From NCBI GenBank assembly GCA_012511955.1, contig JAAZFC010000020.1, positions 1 to 64,000 on the forward strand: 64,000 nt of DNA, written 5' to 3'. Below the pieces are notes generated by a model that made no database searches, was not told where the DNA came from, and saw only the letters and a list, made by a program, of their open reading frames with translations. Positions 16,449 through 25,675 of the stretch are shown here, piece after piece. Both the position numbers and the translations under genes were made by a program. Position 1 is the stretch's first letter. The number at the start of each line of letters is the position of its first letter. Source of the stretch: Fibrobacter sp. Its GTDB lineage: Bacteria; Fibrobacterota; Fibrobacteria; Fibrobacterales; Fibrobacteraceae.

Positions 16449-18947
16449 TTAATGCAGCCATGCATTTGCCCAATTGCTATGGTCACAGAAGTTGTTTTCG
16501 CCTTCGTAAGTTTCAAGCACTAATTTATTTACATCGCTAATGTTAATATTAATTGTATCAACCATTTGCGCAGTTAGTCGTGGCGAGCGATAGATTTCCT
16601 TATTGTCACCTTTTAGAATCCAATAAGCACCATCCCCACAGGAACTTTCATCATCTAAACCAATTATGGCTGAAAAATAGCGATACTTTTTAGCCGTTTT
16701 ATATACTATACTAGAGTTAGCGTGAGTACCTATTCCAAAGCGGAAGCTAGAACCGCCTAGCAGGGATATTTGGTTGTTTTCCACAGATTTTCCCAATTGT
16801 GGGACGCCCCATGCTTGGGTATAAGTTTCTATGGCTAAGTTTTGTAACAAGCTTATGGTAGGAGACTCTACGAAAATGTAATCTTGAACTACTATAGTGT
16901 CTTCAGGAGCTTGAATTACAGCACTAATACGATGCAATCCTGGAGGGATTTTCACACCCTTTAAGTTAATTGTTGTTTTAGGAGCTTGCAAGGAGCCCCG
17001 CTCTATTATTTTGTCGTTTATGTGAAAAACAAAATCTAATGTGTCTTCTAGGCTTTTAGTAATGTGTATTTCTAGGTTTTCAATGTCCTGTACTTGATAT
17101 TCAGTGGCGGTCAAAGCTAAATTTTTGCTGTAATGGGAGCTGCCTTTGCGTATTCCAATCTTGTAAATAGTAAGAGGATAACCAAAATCTTGGGAGTTAA
17201 TTAATATTCTTTCATGGTCAAACTCTTCGAGAATTCTTTCTACGGGTTCAGTGGTTTTAAAACCCACTACCCTAGACTTTCTATCCACTTGACCATAGCC
17301 ATCTTGTCCCCTTACTAAGTAGATATTATTGTCTGTGAACTGCCTCCAATAAGCCAATTCTTGGTTGGTCCAGTTTAAGATAGAGTTTTCGTTAAAAGAA
17401 TTAAATCGAGAACAAAGCATTTGCCAAGGTCTTGAATAAAGAAAGAGTGAGTTTTCAGGAAGTTTCGCTAGTTCCGCGTTCAAAAAATTCTCTTCGGTTA
17501 AAAGTTTGTTCCTTTTATAGAGAATGTTAGCCTGAAAATCAGTTTGGTGTTTGTGGCTAAGAAAAACTCCTAATGCTATGGCAATGATAAAGCTAAGAGC
17601 ATAAGCATGTTTTTTGATAGGATTATTTTTTGTGGGAAAGGTTTTAAAGAAGTCTCCTAAGCCCATGGCCATAATCCAAGCAAATGAAGGCAGTGCAATT
17701 AATACATAGCGCTGGTTAATATCTATTTCAAAAGTTCCTGAAACATTGACTAAAATTACTAGGCTCTGAATATGGAATAAAATAAATAATAAAGCTTCCC
17801 AAACATACTTTCTGTGGGTAATCATACGCACAACTAGCCAAGATGAAGAAAAGATAAGGATGATGGTGTGAATGCTATAAAACGGGTTCTTTAGTAAGCC
17901 CTGGCCGTCTATGCCTGGATTTAACATAATAGCAAGGTTTGATTTAATGTTGAACCATAAATTGGCTAGGCTGTGGGCATCAAATTCTCCGCCCTGAAAG
18001 TCATATCCTCTATATGCAGCCATGGTATTGATGGCAGGCCAACTCGCCAGAATTAATAAAAGAACGATTAAGGGGAAGTGCCAAGATTTTTTTCGTAAAA
18101 AGTCGTGGTAATAAAGCACAAATGGTATAAAACAGAAAATACTTTCTTGCCTAGTCCCCGATAAGAAACCTAAAATACCAATGGCTAACAATAATTGCTT
18201 CCAATTTACTTTGTTCGGGGGAAATAATGAATAAATAAAGAGTATTGCACTTAAAAGAAAAATATAAAGGACTTCGGTGGATGCGGACTTAGATTGCAGC
18301 ATCATTATAGGCATGGTTCCCAAAAATGTGATAGCACTTAGTGCGATCCAATGGGAGTTGCTAAAACGATAAATTGCAAAGAAGAGAAGTATAAGTGAGG
18401 CTAAGTAAAATGGTAAGCTAGTGGCAAGAGCAGTATCTCTGTGAGCAGGGAAAATCCTAAATATTATTGAATAAACAAAAGATAAAGATTTACCTTTAAA
18501 GTTATTAACTTCGTCGGTGCATTTAAGTTTGGCTGCTTCCCATATACCTTGGTTACAAACGCCTCCGCTTTGATGATAAAGCATTTGTAGTCCCATGGAT
18601 TCCCAAGAGTTTTCATCGCTTAGCACTCGGTGTTGTTTGGAGATGTTTAAATGGATAAATAGGCCTAAACCAGTAGTTATTACCGCAACAATTATAATAG
18701 AAGAAATAGGGGGGATTTTTTGCTTAAAGCTTTTAAAAATATCAGGTATATTAATAAGTAAAGAAACGAAGCTAAAAATGCCTAGAGCTAAAAACCACCA
18801 ATATCCCCACTTTATATCCCAGGCTTTAGCAGCATCGTTTGTTAAGCTATTAAAAACTATAAAGGCTATGGCTATGATTACAGCCCCAATGCCTAAACCA
18901 AGAAATTGAGCTCGATTCCACCGCATTAGTTCTCGAAAATTTTGCAT
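16449..18947 (-). CDS. GT-C (GT39-like) membrane glycosyltransferase with C-terminal NPCBM domain
   Basis: An 832-residue protein. The first half has about 12-13 membrane helices with the Asp-containing first periplasmic loop (VLSDENSWESMG) typical of GT-C enzymes using polyprenyl-phosphate sugars. The middle is a periplasmic domain, and the last 130 or so residues form an NPCBM carbohydrate-binding module (FRFGIGTHANSSIVY, IGLDDESSCGDGAYW, DHSNW). Such enzymes transfer sugar to proteins or envelope glycans on the periplasmic side. A clear paralogue with the same layout is at 37899-40496, next to a GtrB-like enzyme that could supply the donor. This copy stands alone between two terminators. 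Confidence 0.82.
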   Translation of the reverse strand: MQNFRELMRWNRAQFLGLGIGAVIIAIAFIVFNSLTNDAAKAWDIKWGYWWFLALGIFSFVSLLINIPDIFKSFKQKIPPISSIIIVAVITTGLGLFIHLNISKQHRVLSDENSWESMGLQMLYHQSGGVCNQGIWEAAKLKCTDEVNNFKGKSLSFVYSIIFRIFPAHRDTALATSLPFYLASLILLFFAIYRFSNSHWIALSAITFLGTMPIMMLQSKSASTEVLYIFLLSAILFIYSLFPPNKVNWKQLLLAIGILGFLSGTRQESIFCFIPFVLYYHDFLRKKSWHFPLIVLLLILASWPAINTMAAYRGYDFQGGEFDAHSLANLWFNIKSNLAIMLNPGIDGQGLLKNPFYSIHTIILIFSSSWLVVRMITHRKYVWEALLFILFHIQSLVILVNVSGTFEIDINQRYVLIALPSFAWIMAMGLGDFFKTFPTKNNPIKKHAYALSFIIAIALGVFLSHKHQTDFQANILYKRNKLLTEENFLNAELAKLPENSLFLYSRPWQMLCSRFNSFNENSILNWTNQELAYWRQFTDNNIYLVRGQDGYGQVDRKSRVVGFKTTEPVERILEEFDHERILINSQDFGYPLTIYKIGIRKGSSHYSKNLALTATEYQVQDIENLEIHITKSLEDTLDFVFHINDKIIERGSLQAPKTTINLKGVKIPPGLHRISAVIQAPEDTIVVQDYIFVESPTISLLQNLAIETYTQAWGVPQLGKSVENNQISLLGGSSFRFGIGTHANSSIVYKTAKKYRYFSAIIGLDDESSCGDGAYWILKGDNKEIYRSPRLTAQMVDTININISDVNKLVLETYEGENNFCDHSNWANAWLH

Positions 18948-18957
18948 AAATCCTCAC

Positions 18958-18987
18958 AAAAAAAGCCCCAAATGGGGCTTTTTTTTT
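18958..18987 (-). terminator. Rho-independent terminator after the lipoprotein gene
   Basis: AAAAAGCCCC-AAAT-GGGGCTTTTT is a near-symmetric stem with A- and T-runs on both sides, between the start of the GT-C/NPCBM gene and the stop of the lipoprotein gene, both on the minus strand. It ends the L31-lipoprotein transcript. Confidence 0.85.
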
Positions 18988-19004
18988 ACAATAATGTTAA
19001 AAAA

Positions 19005-19781
19005 TCATTCAACATCTACAAGATAAGCTCTGACAACTTTGTCGCCTTGCATAATAGTAAGAGCTTGTCTGCCCTTGGGGAGTTTACCTTTTAATTCAAA
19101 CAGATTAGTGCTTTTATAGGCTGTAGTTAGCTCCACAGCTTTGTCTTTTTCTGGGAAAAAACCAGCTCTATCTTTTTTATCAAATTCGGTGCAATCACTG
19201 TAAGCACTTGGGTTAGCTCTTTTCAAAGGGAAGGAGCTAACATTGATACTTTCTACTACATTTCCAGCTTGTAAGTAAAGCATATTAACATCTTCTGTGA
19301 TTTTTACAGCTTCTGGTAGGTCAAAAGTTTTTTTGCTTTTTTGGTCTGTGTAACTGGTGCGATAAGCAAAAAGACTTTCTTTGCATAAAACTTCCCAATT
19401 TAACCAGCGGTTAGGGATTTTTTTGTTTTCTTCTGAAATGTTTAAGTCATATAAACCAGGATCTATAACTTCTTTAGAGAAAATGTAAATATTTTGTTTT
19501 ACATCTAAGTTTTCTTCATCAAGAATAACATTTAGAGCTGATTCTGAATGTTTGTTTTTACCAGCATTTAGGCTATATTCACCTTTCTTAAGGTTCTCAA
19601 ATTTAAAAGACCCATCAGGACTTTTAATCATGTTGGGGGTTCCTTTTAGCCATACTGTGGTGTTGGTGATGGGCTTGTTAGTTATGGGATCTAAGACTTG
19701 ACCTTCGATGGATCCTTTTTTACAAGATAATAATCCAACACTTAAGAAAACTACTGCAACAGAATACAAAAATTTTTTCAT
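19005..19781 (-). CDS. Lipoprotein with carboxypeptidase-regulatory-like (Ig-type) domain
   Basis: A 258-residue lipoprotein with signal peptide and lipobox VGLLSC. Directly after the Cys comes a carboxypeptidase-regulatory-like beta-sandwich (SIEGQVLDPITNKPITNTTVWLKG ... SPDGSFKFENLKKGEYSL, given here in part), a domain common in FCB-group surface proteins. The remaining 160 residues are of unknown type and include three Cys residues. It lies 29 bases after the L31 gene on the same strand and is probably co-transcribed with it. Role unknown, exposed in the periplasm or at the surface. Confidence 0.72.
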   Translation of the reverse strand: MKKFLYSVAVVFLSVGLLSCKKGSIEGQVLDPITNKPITNTTVWLKGTPNMIKSPDGSFKFENLKKGEYSLNAGKNKHSESALNVILDEENLDVKQNIYIFSKEVIDPGLYDLNISEENKKIPNRWLNWEVLCKESLFAYRTSYTDQKSKKTFDLPEAVKITEDVNMLYLQAGNVVESINVSSFPLKRANPSAYSDCTEFDKKDRAGFFPEKDKAVELTTAYKSTNLFELKGKLPKGRQALTIMQGDKVVRAYLVDVE

Positions 19782-19810
19782 TTATATTACCTTATTAAAT
19801 AACTTGATAA

Positions 19811-20107
19811 CTATTGATTATCTTGCTGTCTAACAGCTTTACGAGTTTTGCGTTTGGCTCCAACAATTTGGTCGCCAAAGCGTTTGTTAAATCGATCTAT
19901 GCGACCCGCAGTATCAATGCGATGCATTTTCCCTGTCCAATAAGGATGCGTATCAGAAGTGATTTCCAATGTAACTACATTGTGCATTACTCCATTAATT
20001 TCTCTTTGCTCATTACTTTTCTTGGTTGAGCGTGTGATAAATTCACGGCCAGTATTAGCATCTACAAAAACTGTAGGATAGTATTCAGGGTGTAAACCTT
20101 GCTTCAT
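19811..20107 (-). CDS. rpmE2: 50S ribosomal protein L31, zinc-free (type B)
   Basis: A 98-residue protein matching L31 type B: MKQGLHPEYYPTVFVD at the start, the VTLEITSDTHPYWTGK core, and DTAGRIDRFNKRFGD near the end, followed by a short basic tail. It has no Cys residues, so it is the form that does not bind zinc. In many bacteria this form replaces the Cys-containing L31 when zinc is short; here no second L31 is visible, so it may be the only copy. It has a 21-residue basic C-terminal tail. Divergent from the LysM-like lipoprotein gene. Confidence 0.92.
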   Translation of the reverse strand: MKQGLHPEYYPTVFVDANTGREFITRSTKKSNEQREINGVMHNVVTLEITSDTHPYWTGKMHRIDTAGRIDRFNKRFGDQIVGAKRKTRKAVRQQDNQ

Positions 20108-20237
20108 TATATTACCTTTAATTTACAAACTAAGTTAAAAATTTAATATTTTACTCATTAATTTCAATATTTAACCACAAAGATACATAATTTGTAGTAA
20201 TTCTTCTTTATTTTGTACAGAGAATTAAATTATAAAC

Positions 20238-20777
20238 ATGGAAAAAATTAAAATTACATTAATGCTTGGCTTAGCACTGCTTTATTCTTGCTCATCAAGC
20301 GAAAGGCGAGACTTTGAAGTTAAGGCTAAAACAAAATATCCCTTAAAAGAGTGGCCAGATTCTATGTACATAGCTTCCATAGATTCTATCCTTAAAGCTG
20401 AAGTTGTAAAGCCACAGCCTCGGAAAACAGCAGAAGTTTCTATGCCTGGTTTGCTGAAAGCAGATGACTTGCTATCCAAGCCCGTTGCGGGAAAGGGCGG
20501 TGAGTTCAAACAAAAAGCTGTGGTGCAATCGGTTTCTCCCGAAACTTTTTTGCAAAAATTTCAGCAAGCTTTAGAGGCGAGCCTAATTGATCCTAAACTA
20601 ACTCAAGAAATTTCTTCACGCCAAGGCGAAGCGCTTACTACCCTTTTGCAGCGCATTTATGGCCCTCATGCAGAACATATACCACTATTTGTGGCAAAAA
20701 CTCAAATAGCTAAGTTAAATCCAGGGGTAGATTTAGATGACTTGCAAGGAGAAGTTGTGGTTTTACCCCAACTTTAA
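20238..20777 (+). CDS. Lipoprotein with LysM-like C-terminus
   Basis: A 179-residue lipoprotein: signal peptide and lipobox LLYSC (Cys18), a Pro/Lys-rich linker to about residue 95, then a helical segment and a final 50 residues resembling a LysM module (RQGEALTTLLQRIYG, AKLNPGVDLDDLQGEVVVLP). LysM modules bind peptidoglycan or other GlcNAc polymers, so the protein may tether an envelope component to the wall. The LysM match is by eye and moderately diverged. Its TAA stop overlaps the stop of the convergent thrH gene (shared TTAA). Confidence 0.62.
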   Translation: MEKIKITLMLGLALLYSCSSSERRDFEVKAKTKYPLKEWPDSMYIASIDSILKAEVVKPQPRKTAEVSMPGLLKADDLLSKPVAGKGGEFKQKAVVQSVSPETFLQKFQQALEASLIDPKLTQEISSRQGEALTTLLQRIYGPHAEHIPLFVAKTQIAKLNPGVDLDDLQGEVVVLPQL

Positions 20778-21391
20778 AGCTTTTTTAGCCAATCTTTAAT
20801 AATTGTTAAAAGTTCGCTAAACTCTCGGGTAGTGGGGAACTGAGGGTATTCTTTGATTATGGTGTCGGGAGCTCTAAAAAGCACGCCTTGGTGGGCGCTA
20901 CTGAGCATTTCCGTGTCATTGTATGAATCTCCTGCGGCTAAAACATTAAAGTTTAGATTGCGCAATGCTTCAACAGCACGGCCTTTTTGGTTTTTCATAC
21001 GCAAATTATAGCCAGTGATAAAATCATCTTTGATTATCAAGTTATGGCAAAAAATGGTGGGAAAGTCTAGTTTTGCCATAAGCGGGTAGGCAAATTCTTG
21101 GAAAGTATCGGAAAGAATAATGATTTGCGTCATCGTTTGCAATTCATCTAAAAACTCTTTGGCTCCTTCTAAGGGTTCAAGAGTTCCGATGACTTCTTGT
21201 ATGGCCGAAAGAGTTAGTTTTTCTCTCTCTAAGATTTCTAAACGGTTTTTCATTAGCGTGTCGTAATCAGGAATGTCCCGTGTGGTAAGGTGCAATTCTT
21301 CGATACCTGTTTTTTCTGCCACGGCAATCCATATTTCAGGAGTTAATACTCCCTCGAGGTCTAGAGTTACTACGCTTTGTTTTGTGAACAT
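20774..21391 (-). CDS. thrH: Phosphoserine phosphatase / homoserine phosphotransferase ThrH
   Basis: A 205-residue HAD-family enzyme closely resembling ThrH of Pseudomonas: LDLEGVLTPEIWIAVAEKTG (nucleophile region, Asp11 with Glu13 in place of the usual second Asp), TTRDIPDYDTLMK, ILSDTFQEFA, and AAGDSYNDTEML. ThrH removes phosphate from phosphoserine and can pass phosphate from phosphoserine to homoserine, linking serine and threonine metabolism. Length matches the family. It stands alone; the gene ends tail-to-tail with the LysM-like lipoprotein gene. Confidence 0.9.
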   Translation of the reverse strand: MFTKQSVVTLDLEGVLTPEIWIAVAEKTGIEELHLTTRDIPDYDTLMKNRLEILEREKLTLSAIQEVIGTLEPLEGAKEFLDELQTMTQIIILSDTFQEFAYPLMAKLDFPTIFCHNLIIKDDFITGYNLRMKNQKGRAVEALRNLNFNVLAAGDSYNDTEMLSSAHQGVLFRAPDTIIKEYPQFPTTREFSELLTIIKDWLKKL

Positions 21392-21496
21392 TGTTTACCA
21401 CCTAAATTTATAGTAGTCTTTTTTTATGCAAAATTACATCTAGCTAGAACTATGGTCAACTTAGTATTTTTTTCGGGAAATTTTATATAGCTATTC

Positions 21497-22369
21497 CTAG
21501 ATATTTCTTTTGTTAATAATGTGGATTATTTCTTGGGTAGTTATTATATACCTAGTCCTACAATAGTCACAACTGATGTTTAAATCTTCCTCTTCTTTTA
21601 CCAACTCGCTTAAATCTTCAGTGGGAATAGTAGCCAGAACCTCTAAGGTGCGCACTTTATTACAAGGGCAGTAATGCTGGGGGGCTATTTCTTTTAAAAT
21701 TTCAGTTTCCACATCTCCCGCAATTTTATCTAATAGTGTTCGCAATGAAAGCCCATATTTTTCATAAAATTGATCTATGTGTTTTAGGGAGCGCACATTT
21801 TTGTCGAGAATTTCTAAATCGGCTTCGGAGGCGTTGGGAAAAGCTTCCACAAGAAAGGCGAGAGCATATCGTAGTTTACTATCATCTTCGGGATGTAGCT
21901 TGGTAAAAACCCCCACTGCAGAGCGCACTTGCTCAGATTGCATCATATAAGCTGATAAATTGGGACCCATTTGTGAAGATATTGCATTGACAATGCTTTC
22001 TTGCACAATTTTACCCTTTTCATTGATGCGGCGTACCCGCATTTTTTGTGGGGAAAGTAAAAGCTCAAAGTTTTTTACTTTTTGCAGTTCTTCTTGGGGA
22101 ATCATAGCCCGCACTAATCCTGTGGGAGTGCTATCTGCATTGATAAAACTCAAATCACCTGAAACTTCGAAACTCAAAGAAACTGTACCAGGAAATTTTA
22201 ATCCAGAGGCTAAAAGCAAAGAGCTCATGGCTACTTCTGAAAGTAAACTTAAGCCTTGTCCGCGAGCGCGGTGTATTTCTCCTAACTGATTGGATGTGCG
22301 AGTTAAGTTAACCAACACAAAACGAAAGGGGAGCTGGGCAGCAGTGGCGCGAATAATGTTATCGTTCAT
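21497..22369 (-). CDS. hslO: Hsp33 redox-regulated chaperone
   Basis: A 290-residue Hsp33 protein with the conserved RGQGLSLLSEV-type N-terminal region and the C-terminal zinc switch C234-P-C236 plus C267-D-Y-C270, spaced by 30 residues as in the family. Under oxidative stress the four Cys residues lose zinc and form disulfides, turning on holdase activity against unfolded proteins in the cytoplasm. I start at the ATG (MNDN...); a TTG two codons upstream has no better ribosome-binding site. Divergent from the DJ-1-family gene, another oxidative-stress-type protein. Confidence 0.92.
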   Translation of the reverse strand: MNDNIIRATAAQLPFRFVLVNLTRTSNQLGEIHRARGQGLSLLSEVAMSSLLLASGLKFPGTVSLSFEVSGDLSFINADSTPTGLVRAMIPQEELQKVKNFELLLSPQKMRVRRINEKGKIVQESIVNAISSQMGPNLSAYMMQSEQVRSAVGVFTKLHPEDDSKLRYALAFLVEAFPNASEADLEILDKNVRSLKHIDQFYEKYGLSLRTLLDKIAGDVETEILKEIAPQHYCPCNKVRTLEVLATIPTEDLSELVKEEEDLNISCDYCRTRYIITTQEIIHIINKRNI

Positions 22370-22479
22370 AAGCAAAATAAAGAATAATTTTGTGTCTTTA
22401 CCAAGTATTATTAAATTATCATTTAATTTATTGTAAATATAAATAGAAGCGTAAATATAATTTTAACAAAGGGTTTCTT

Positions 22480-23052
22480 ATGTCCATAAGTCAAAAATCT
22501 GCATCAAAAACTTGCGTTTTTCTTTTAGCTAACGGTTTTGAAGATATAGAATTTGTCGCACCTTGGGATATTTTAAAGCGTGGTGGGGTAGATCTGCTTA
22601 GTGTTTCTATCCATGACACTTTGGAGGTTAAATCTGCCCATGAATTGACGGTTAAAGCCGATGTTTTATGGAGCGACGAGTGGAAAGTAGGTGATATGCT
22701 GGTGTTACCTGGGGGCGGAGAGGGTACACAAAATTTGCGAGCCCACGCGGGGGTGATTGAAGCAGTGCAAAAACAATTGGAGGCCGATAGGCTAGTGGCG
22801 GCTATTTGTGCGGCGCCAACAGTTTTAGGCGATGCTGGAGTGATTAAAGATCGTCAGGTAACTTGTTATCCTTCCATGGCCACCGAAGTAGAAACTATGG
22901 CTGCAAAAGTTTTAGGCGATGCGGTGGTAGAAAGTGATAAGGTAATTACCGGCAGAGGTCCTGGCGTGGCCATAGATTTCGGTTTTGCTTTGTTAACCAA
23001 GCTAAAAGGGGAAGAAGTTGCTGCAGAAGTGCGCGCACAGATGGTGTTTTAA
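22480..23052 (+). CDS. yajL: DJ-1/PfpI-family protein (YajL-like)
   Basis: A 190-residue DJ-1 superfamily protein. The nucleophile-elbow Cys110 lies in AAICAAPTVLGDAG, and Glu24 (in FEDIEF) is placed to interact with it, as Glu18 does with Cys106 in human DJ-1. The ITGRGPGVAIDF segment is typical of the YajL/DJ-1 branch. Members protect against oxidative or carbonyl stress; the exact chemistry is debated. AAAGGG precedes the ATG. It shares a short intergenic region with divergent hslO. Three bases separate its stop from that of the convergent MFS gene. Confidence 0.88.
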   Translation: MSISQKSASKTCVFLLANGFEDIEFVAPWDILKRGGVDLLSVSIHDTLEVKSAHELTVKADVLWSDEWKVGDMLVLPGGGEGTQNLRAHAGVIEAVQKQLEADRLVAAICAAPTVLGDAGVIKDRQVTCYPSMATEVETMAAKVLGDAVVESDKVITGRGPGVAIDFGFALLTKLKGEEVAAEVRAQMVF

Positions 23053-23055
23053 AAG

Positions 23056-24201
23056 CTAATTTGCAATCTCTTTGCTTTCTTTGAAGGCAAAAAGGCCTAG
23101 CAAAGATGCAAATATGAGCGCAATAAAGGCGTATAAATAAACATTGCGTAAACCTTGGTGATGCCAAATTAGTCCTATGGCTTTACCGCCTATAACTCCT
23201 GCTAAACCTCCATATATGGATTGGGAGATTAAGTTGATTTTCTGCATGTTTTTAGTGCCAAATTTGCGGCCAAAATATATTCCCACCCCAGATAGCGAAG
23301 CACCGAAAAACATTCCATGTAAGGTCTGCACAGCATAGAGTTGGTGTAAGTTGTTTATTTGACTGATGGCGCCCATGCGGAATGTGCTTAAAAATATCCC
23401 TACTAAAATCAAACCTTTGATGCCGAATTTTTGTAAAAAGTAAATGCTGGCAAAAATCATGGGGATTTCTGCAAAAGTGGCGATGGTCCAAGCTAAGCTC
23501 ACTTGGCTATTTGTGGCTTTTAATTCCGTAAAGATAAAGTTGGAAAGCACAGAAGTTGCTCCGTTTATAGACATATTGGCAATAAAAATGACAATCAACA
23601 GCACTATAATATCGGGGCTCCACATTTTGCGTAAAGATTCTTTAGTACTTAGACTTTTTTCTTGGGTATGTAAAATAGCTCCCGACATCTTTGAGGCGGG
23701 TATAGATAACAAAGCCCATATTGCAAAAACTATATATAAGCCAGTGTAAGAAAAATATTTGGCGATGCCGATGCTGATTAGACAAGATACTGCGTAACCT
23801 AATGTTCCCATGGAGCGTATAATCAAGGTCCATTTGTCGCCGTGAGGCTTAGTGGCAGCTATGAGAGCGATTCCTTGCAAAGCCGCGCAAACGCTGAGAG
23901 AAAACACAATACCGTAATAGTTTAACATAGCTAAACTGTAACCTTTTACCCAAGGAAAGCATAAAAGAAAAAAAGCTAAGCAAAAGTAAGCTCGTCGCAA
24001 GATTTGGTCATAATTGCGCAACCATTTGCCTGCTAAAATTATCAACCAAGGTAAAAATATCTGCGAAGTGGCTCCTAAGGCTACAGCGTCACCGATTTGA
24101 GATGCACTAAAACCGTGAAGATGCTCTAAAACCAAAGTGTGGTATTGATTCGAAGCCATGGCAGCAAATCCGCCGAATAACATTAGTGCAGGAAATAGCA
24201 A
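23056..24201 (-). CDS. MFS transporter (LacY/nucleoside-symporter-like branch)
   Basis: A 381-residue protein with 12 membrane helices and the pattern of the MFS_1-like family (F..G...P....yl....G.s..qig......t....P), which includes LacY, NupG and HcaT types. The substrate cannot be told. The start is a TTG at 24201 with AGAGG about five bases upstream, overlapping the queC stop; the next ATG (24183) would trim the first helix. The 8-base gap to queC suggests co-transcription, so a nucleobase, nucleoside or preQ-type substrate is conceivable but unproven. Confidence 0.78.
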   Translation of the reverse strand: MLFPALMLFGGFAAMASNQYHTLVLEHLHGFSASQIGDAVALGATSQIFLPWLIILAGKWLRNYDQILRRAYFCLAFFLLCFPWVKGYSLAMLNYYGIVFSLSVCAALQGIALIAATKPHGDKWTLIIRSMGTLGYAVSCLISIGIAKYFSYTGLYIVFAIWALLSIPASKMSGAILHTQEKSLSTKESLRKMWSPDIIVLLIVIFIANMSINGATSVLSNFIFTELKATNSQVSLAWTIATFAEIPMIFASIYFLQKFGIKGLILVGIFLSTFRMGAISQINNLHQLYAVQTLHGMFFGASLSGVGIYFGRKFGTKNMQKINLISQSIYGGLAGVIGGKAIGLIWHHQGLRNVYLYAFIALIFASLLGLFAFKESKEIAN

Positions 24202-24209
24202 AAAGGCCT

Positions 24210-24878
24210 CTAGGTGTATTTGTCGCGATGGAGTAAAGGGTCAGATATTTGTGCTTGGGCAAATCCTTGGGCTCGCAAAATACAAGCAGGGCAAGTTCCA
24301 CATGGAGGAAATTCACCGTTGTAGCATGTATGAGACCAGGCTAAAGCTTTTAATGTATCAAGTTTTTGGGCTAATTTTACTGTTTGAGCTTTGTCTAAAT
24401 CCATCAAGGGGGTATGAATTTTAAATTTCGCATCCATACCTAAAGAAATAGTTTGACTGAGAGAATCCATGGTGTCTTGACGGCAGTCGGGATAGCCACT
24501 GTAGTCAGTATGGCCAACCCCTGTGACTAAATCAAATATTTGTCTATTCCATGCCCAAGCGGCAGCATAGGTTAAAAAAATCAAGTTTCTGCCAGGAACA
24601 AAAGAATTGGGGAGTGTTTTGTCTTTTTCGCTACTAACTGCAATGTTGTCAGTTAAACTGTTGCCACCAATGGCATTAAAAGTGTTAATGGGGAGAACTA
24701 TATGTTCGATTTCATACAGTTTACATATTTTTTTGGCGCTTTCTAGTTCTATTTTATGTCTTTGTCCATAATCAAAAGAAAGAGCCACCACTTTGGAGAA
24801 TTTTTGTCGAGCCCAAAATAGTGCTGTGGTGGAGTCTTGCCCCCCAGAAAAAGCTACTACTGCAGAGGAAGTACTCAT
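24210..24878 (-). CDS. queC: 7-cyano-7-deazaguanine synthase QueC
   Basis: A 222-residue QueC. The ATP-pyrophosphatase loop S11-G-G-Q-D-S16 is at the N-terminus, FVPGRNLIFL is in the middle, and the zinc site is Cys185, Cys193, Cys196 and Cys199 (in FPPCGTCPAC). The enzyme converts 7-carboxy-7-deazaguanine to preQ0 with ATP and ammonia on the way to queuosine in tRNA. Other que genes are not in this window. It lies two bases after a barrel-protein gene and 8 bases before an MFS gene on the same strand. Confidence 0.96.
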   Translation of the reverse strand: MSTSSAVVAFSGGQDSTTALFWARQKFSKVVALSFDYGQRHKIELESAKKICKLYEIEHIVLPINTFNAIGGNSLTDNIAVSSEKDKTLPNSFVPGRNLIFLTYAAAWAWNRQIFDLVTGVGHTDYSGYPDCRQDTMDSLSQTISLGMDAKFKIHTPLMDLDKAQTVKLAQKLDTLKALAWSHTCYNGEFPPCGTCPACILRAQGFAQAQISDPLLHRDKYT

Positions 24879-24880
24879 AG

Positions 24881-25594
24881 TTAAAATAAAGATGTTAAAT
24901 GCAGGGCGATGCGGTTAGGGTTGTTGCCAGTTATGTTGATGGCGTATTCTCCCATAAGACTTAAATGTGAGAAAAGTTTTAATTGAAAGCCAGGGAAAAT
25001 ATAAAGATTAAATGATTTTATAGGATGTTTTATGGTTGTGCCCATGGCTGCACCTAATCTTAAGATGCCAGCATCGGTAATTTGTAGGCTAGGGTGAGCA
25101 CCCAATTCTATCTTTGTCCACTCATTGTTCACCACATCTCCAAAAAAAGCTATTCGTGCTTCAAAAATATTTTGGATTTTAGAAGTGTGTCTAATTAATT
25201 TTCCATAGCTAAAAATCAAACTGGTTCCAGGATTGCTGTTTATTCCCACTATGCCATCAATTTGTACGAAATCATCCTCAAAAAGCGCTATTTTTGTTCC
25301 TAAATTTAAAAGTACGGTGTTTTTTTCAAAGCGCCTTTCTGTTTCCGTAAATATTTTGCCGCCCACTTCAAATCTATCGTTGATGCCAAATTGCGTACTG
25401 CCTATAAAGCTACCGTCCGCTTGCCATTTTGTTTGAAAACTTGCTGAAATAAAGGCGCGGTCAGGGATAAAAGGGTCGGGATATAAGGTGTAACGGATAT
25501 CATGAAGTTTTATTAGTGCCCATGCTGGACTACTTAGGAATAAAAATAAAGCTCCTGTTATTGTTAAAATAAGAGAAAAGCTGTTTTTTCCCAT
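24881..25594 (-). CDS. Outer-membrane beta-barrel-like protein
   Basis: A 237-residue secreted protein with a signal peptide (cleavage near SPAWA-L) and alternating beta-strand pattern. It ends in HLTSLF, with the terminal Phe expected of BamA substrates. About 10-12 strands fit the length. I do not recognise a named family. It is the first gene of a three-gene minus-strand group with queC and an MFS transporter; its stop is two bases before the queC ATG. That could make it the outer-membrane route for the same substrate, but this is only context. Confidence 0.65.
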   Translation of the reverse strand: MGKNSFSLILTITGALFLFLSSPAWALIKLHDIRYTLYPDPFIPDRAFISASFQTKWQADGSFIGSTQFGINDRFEVGGKIFTETERRFEKNTVLLNLGTKIALFEDDFVQIDGIVGINSNPGTSLIFSYGKLIRHTSKIQNIFEARIAFFGDVVNNEWTKIELGAHPSLQITDAGILRLGAAMGTTIKHPIKSFNLYIFPGFQLKLFSHLSLMGEYAINITGNNPNRIALHLTSLF

Positions 25595-25675
25595 GAAAAC
25601 CTCTGAAAAGAAAGACGCATAAAGGCGATAACTCTAAAAATTATAGTATAAAATACTAAATTATGCATATACATT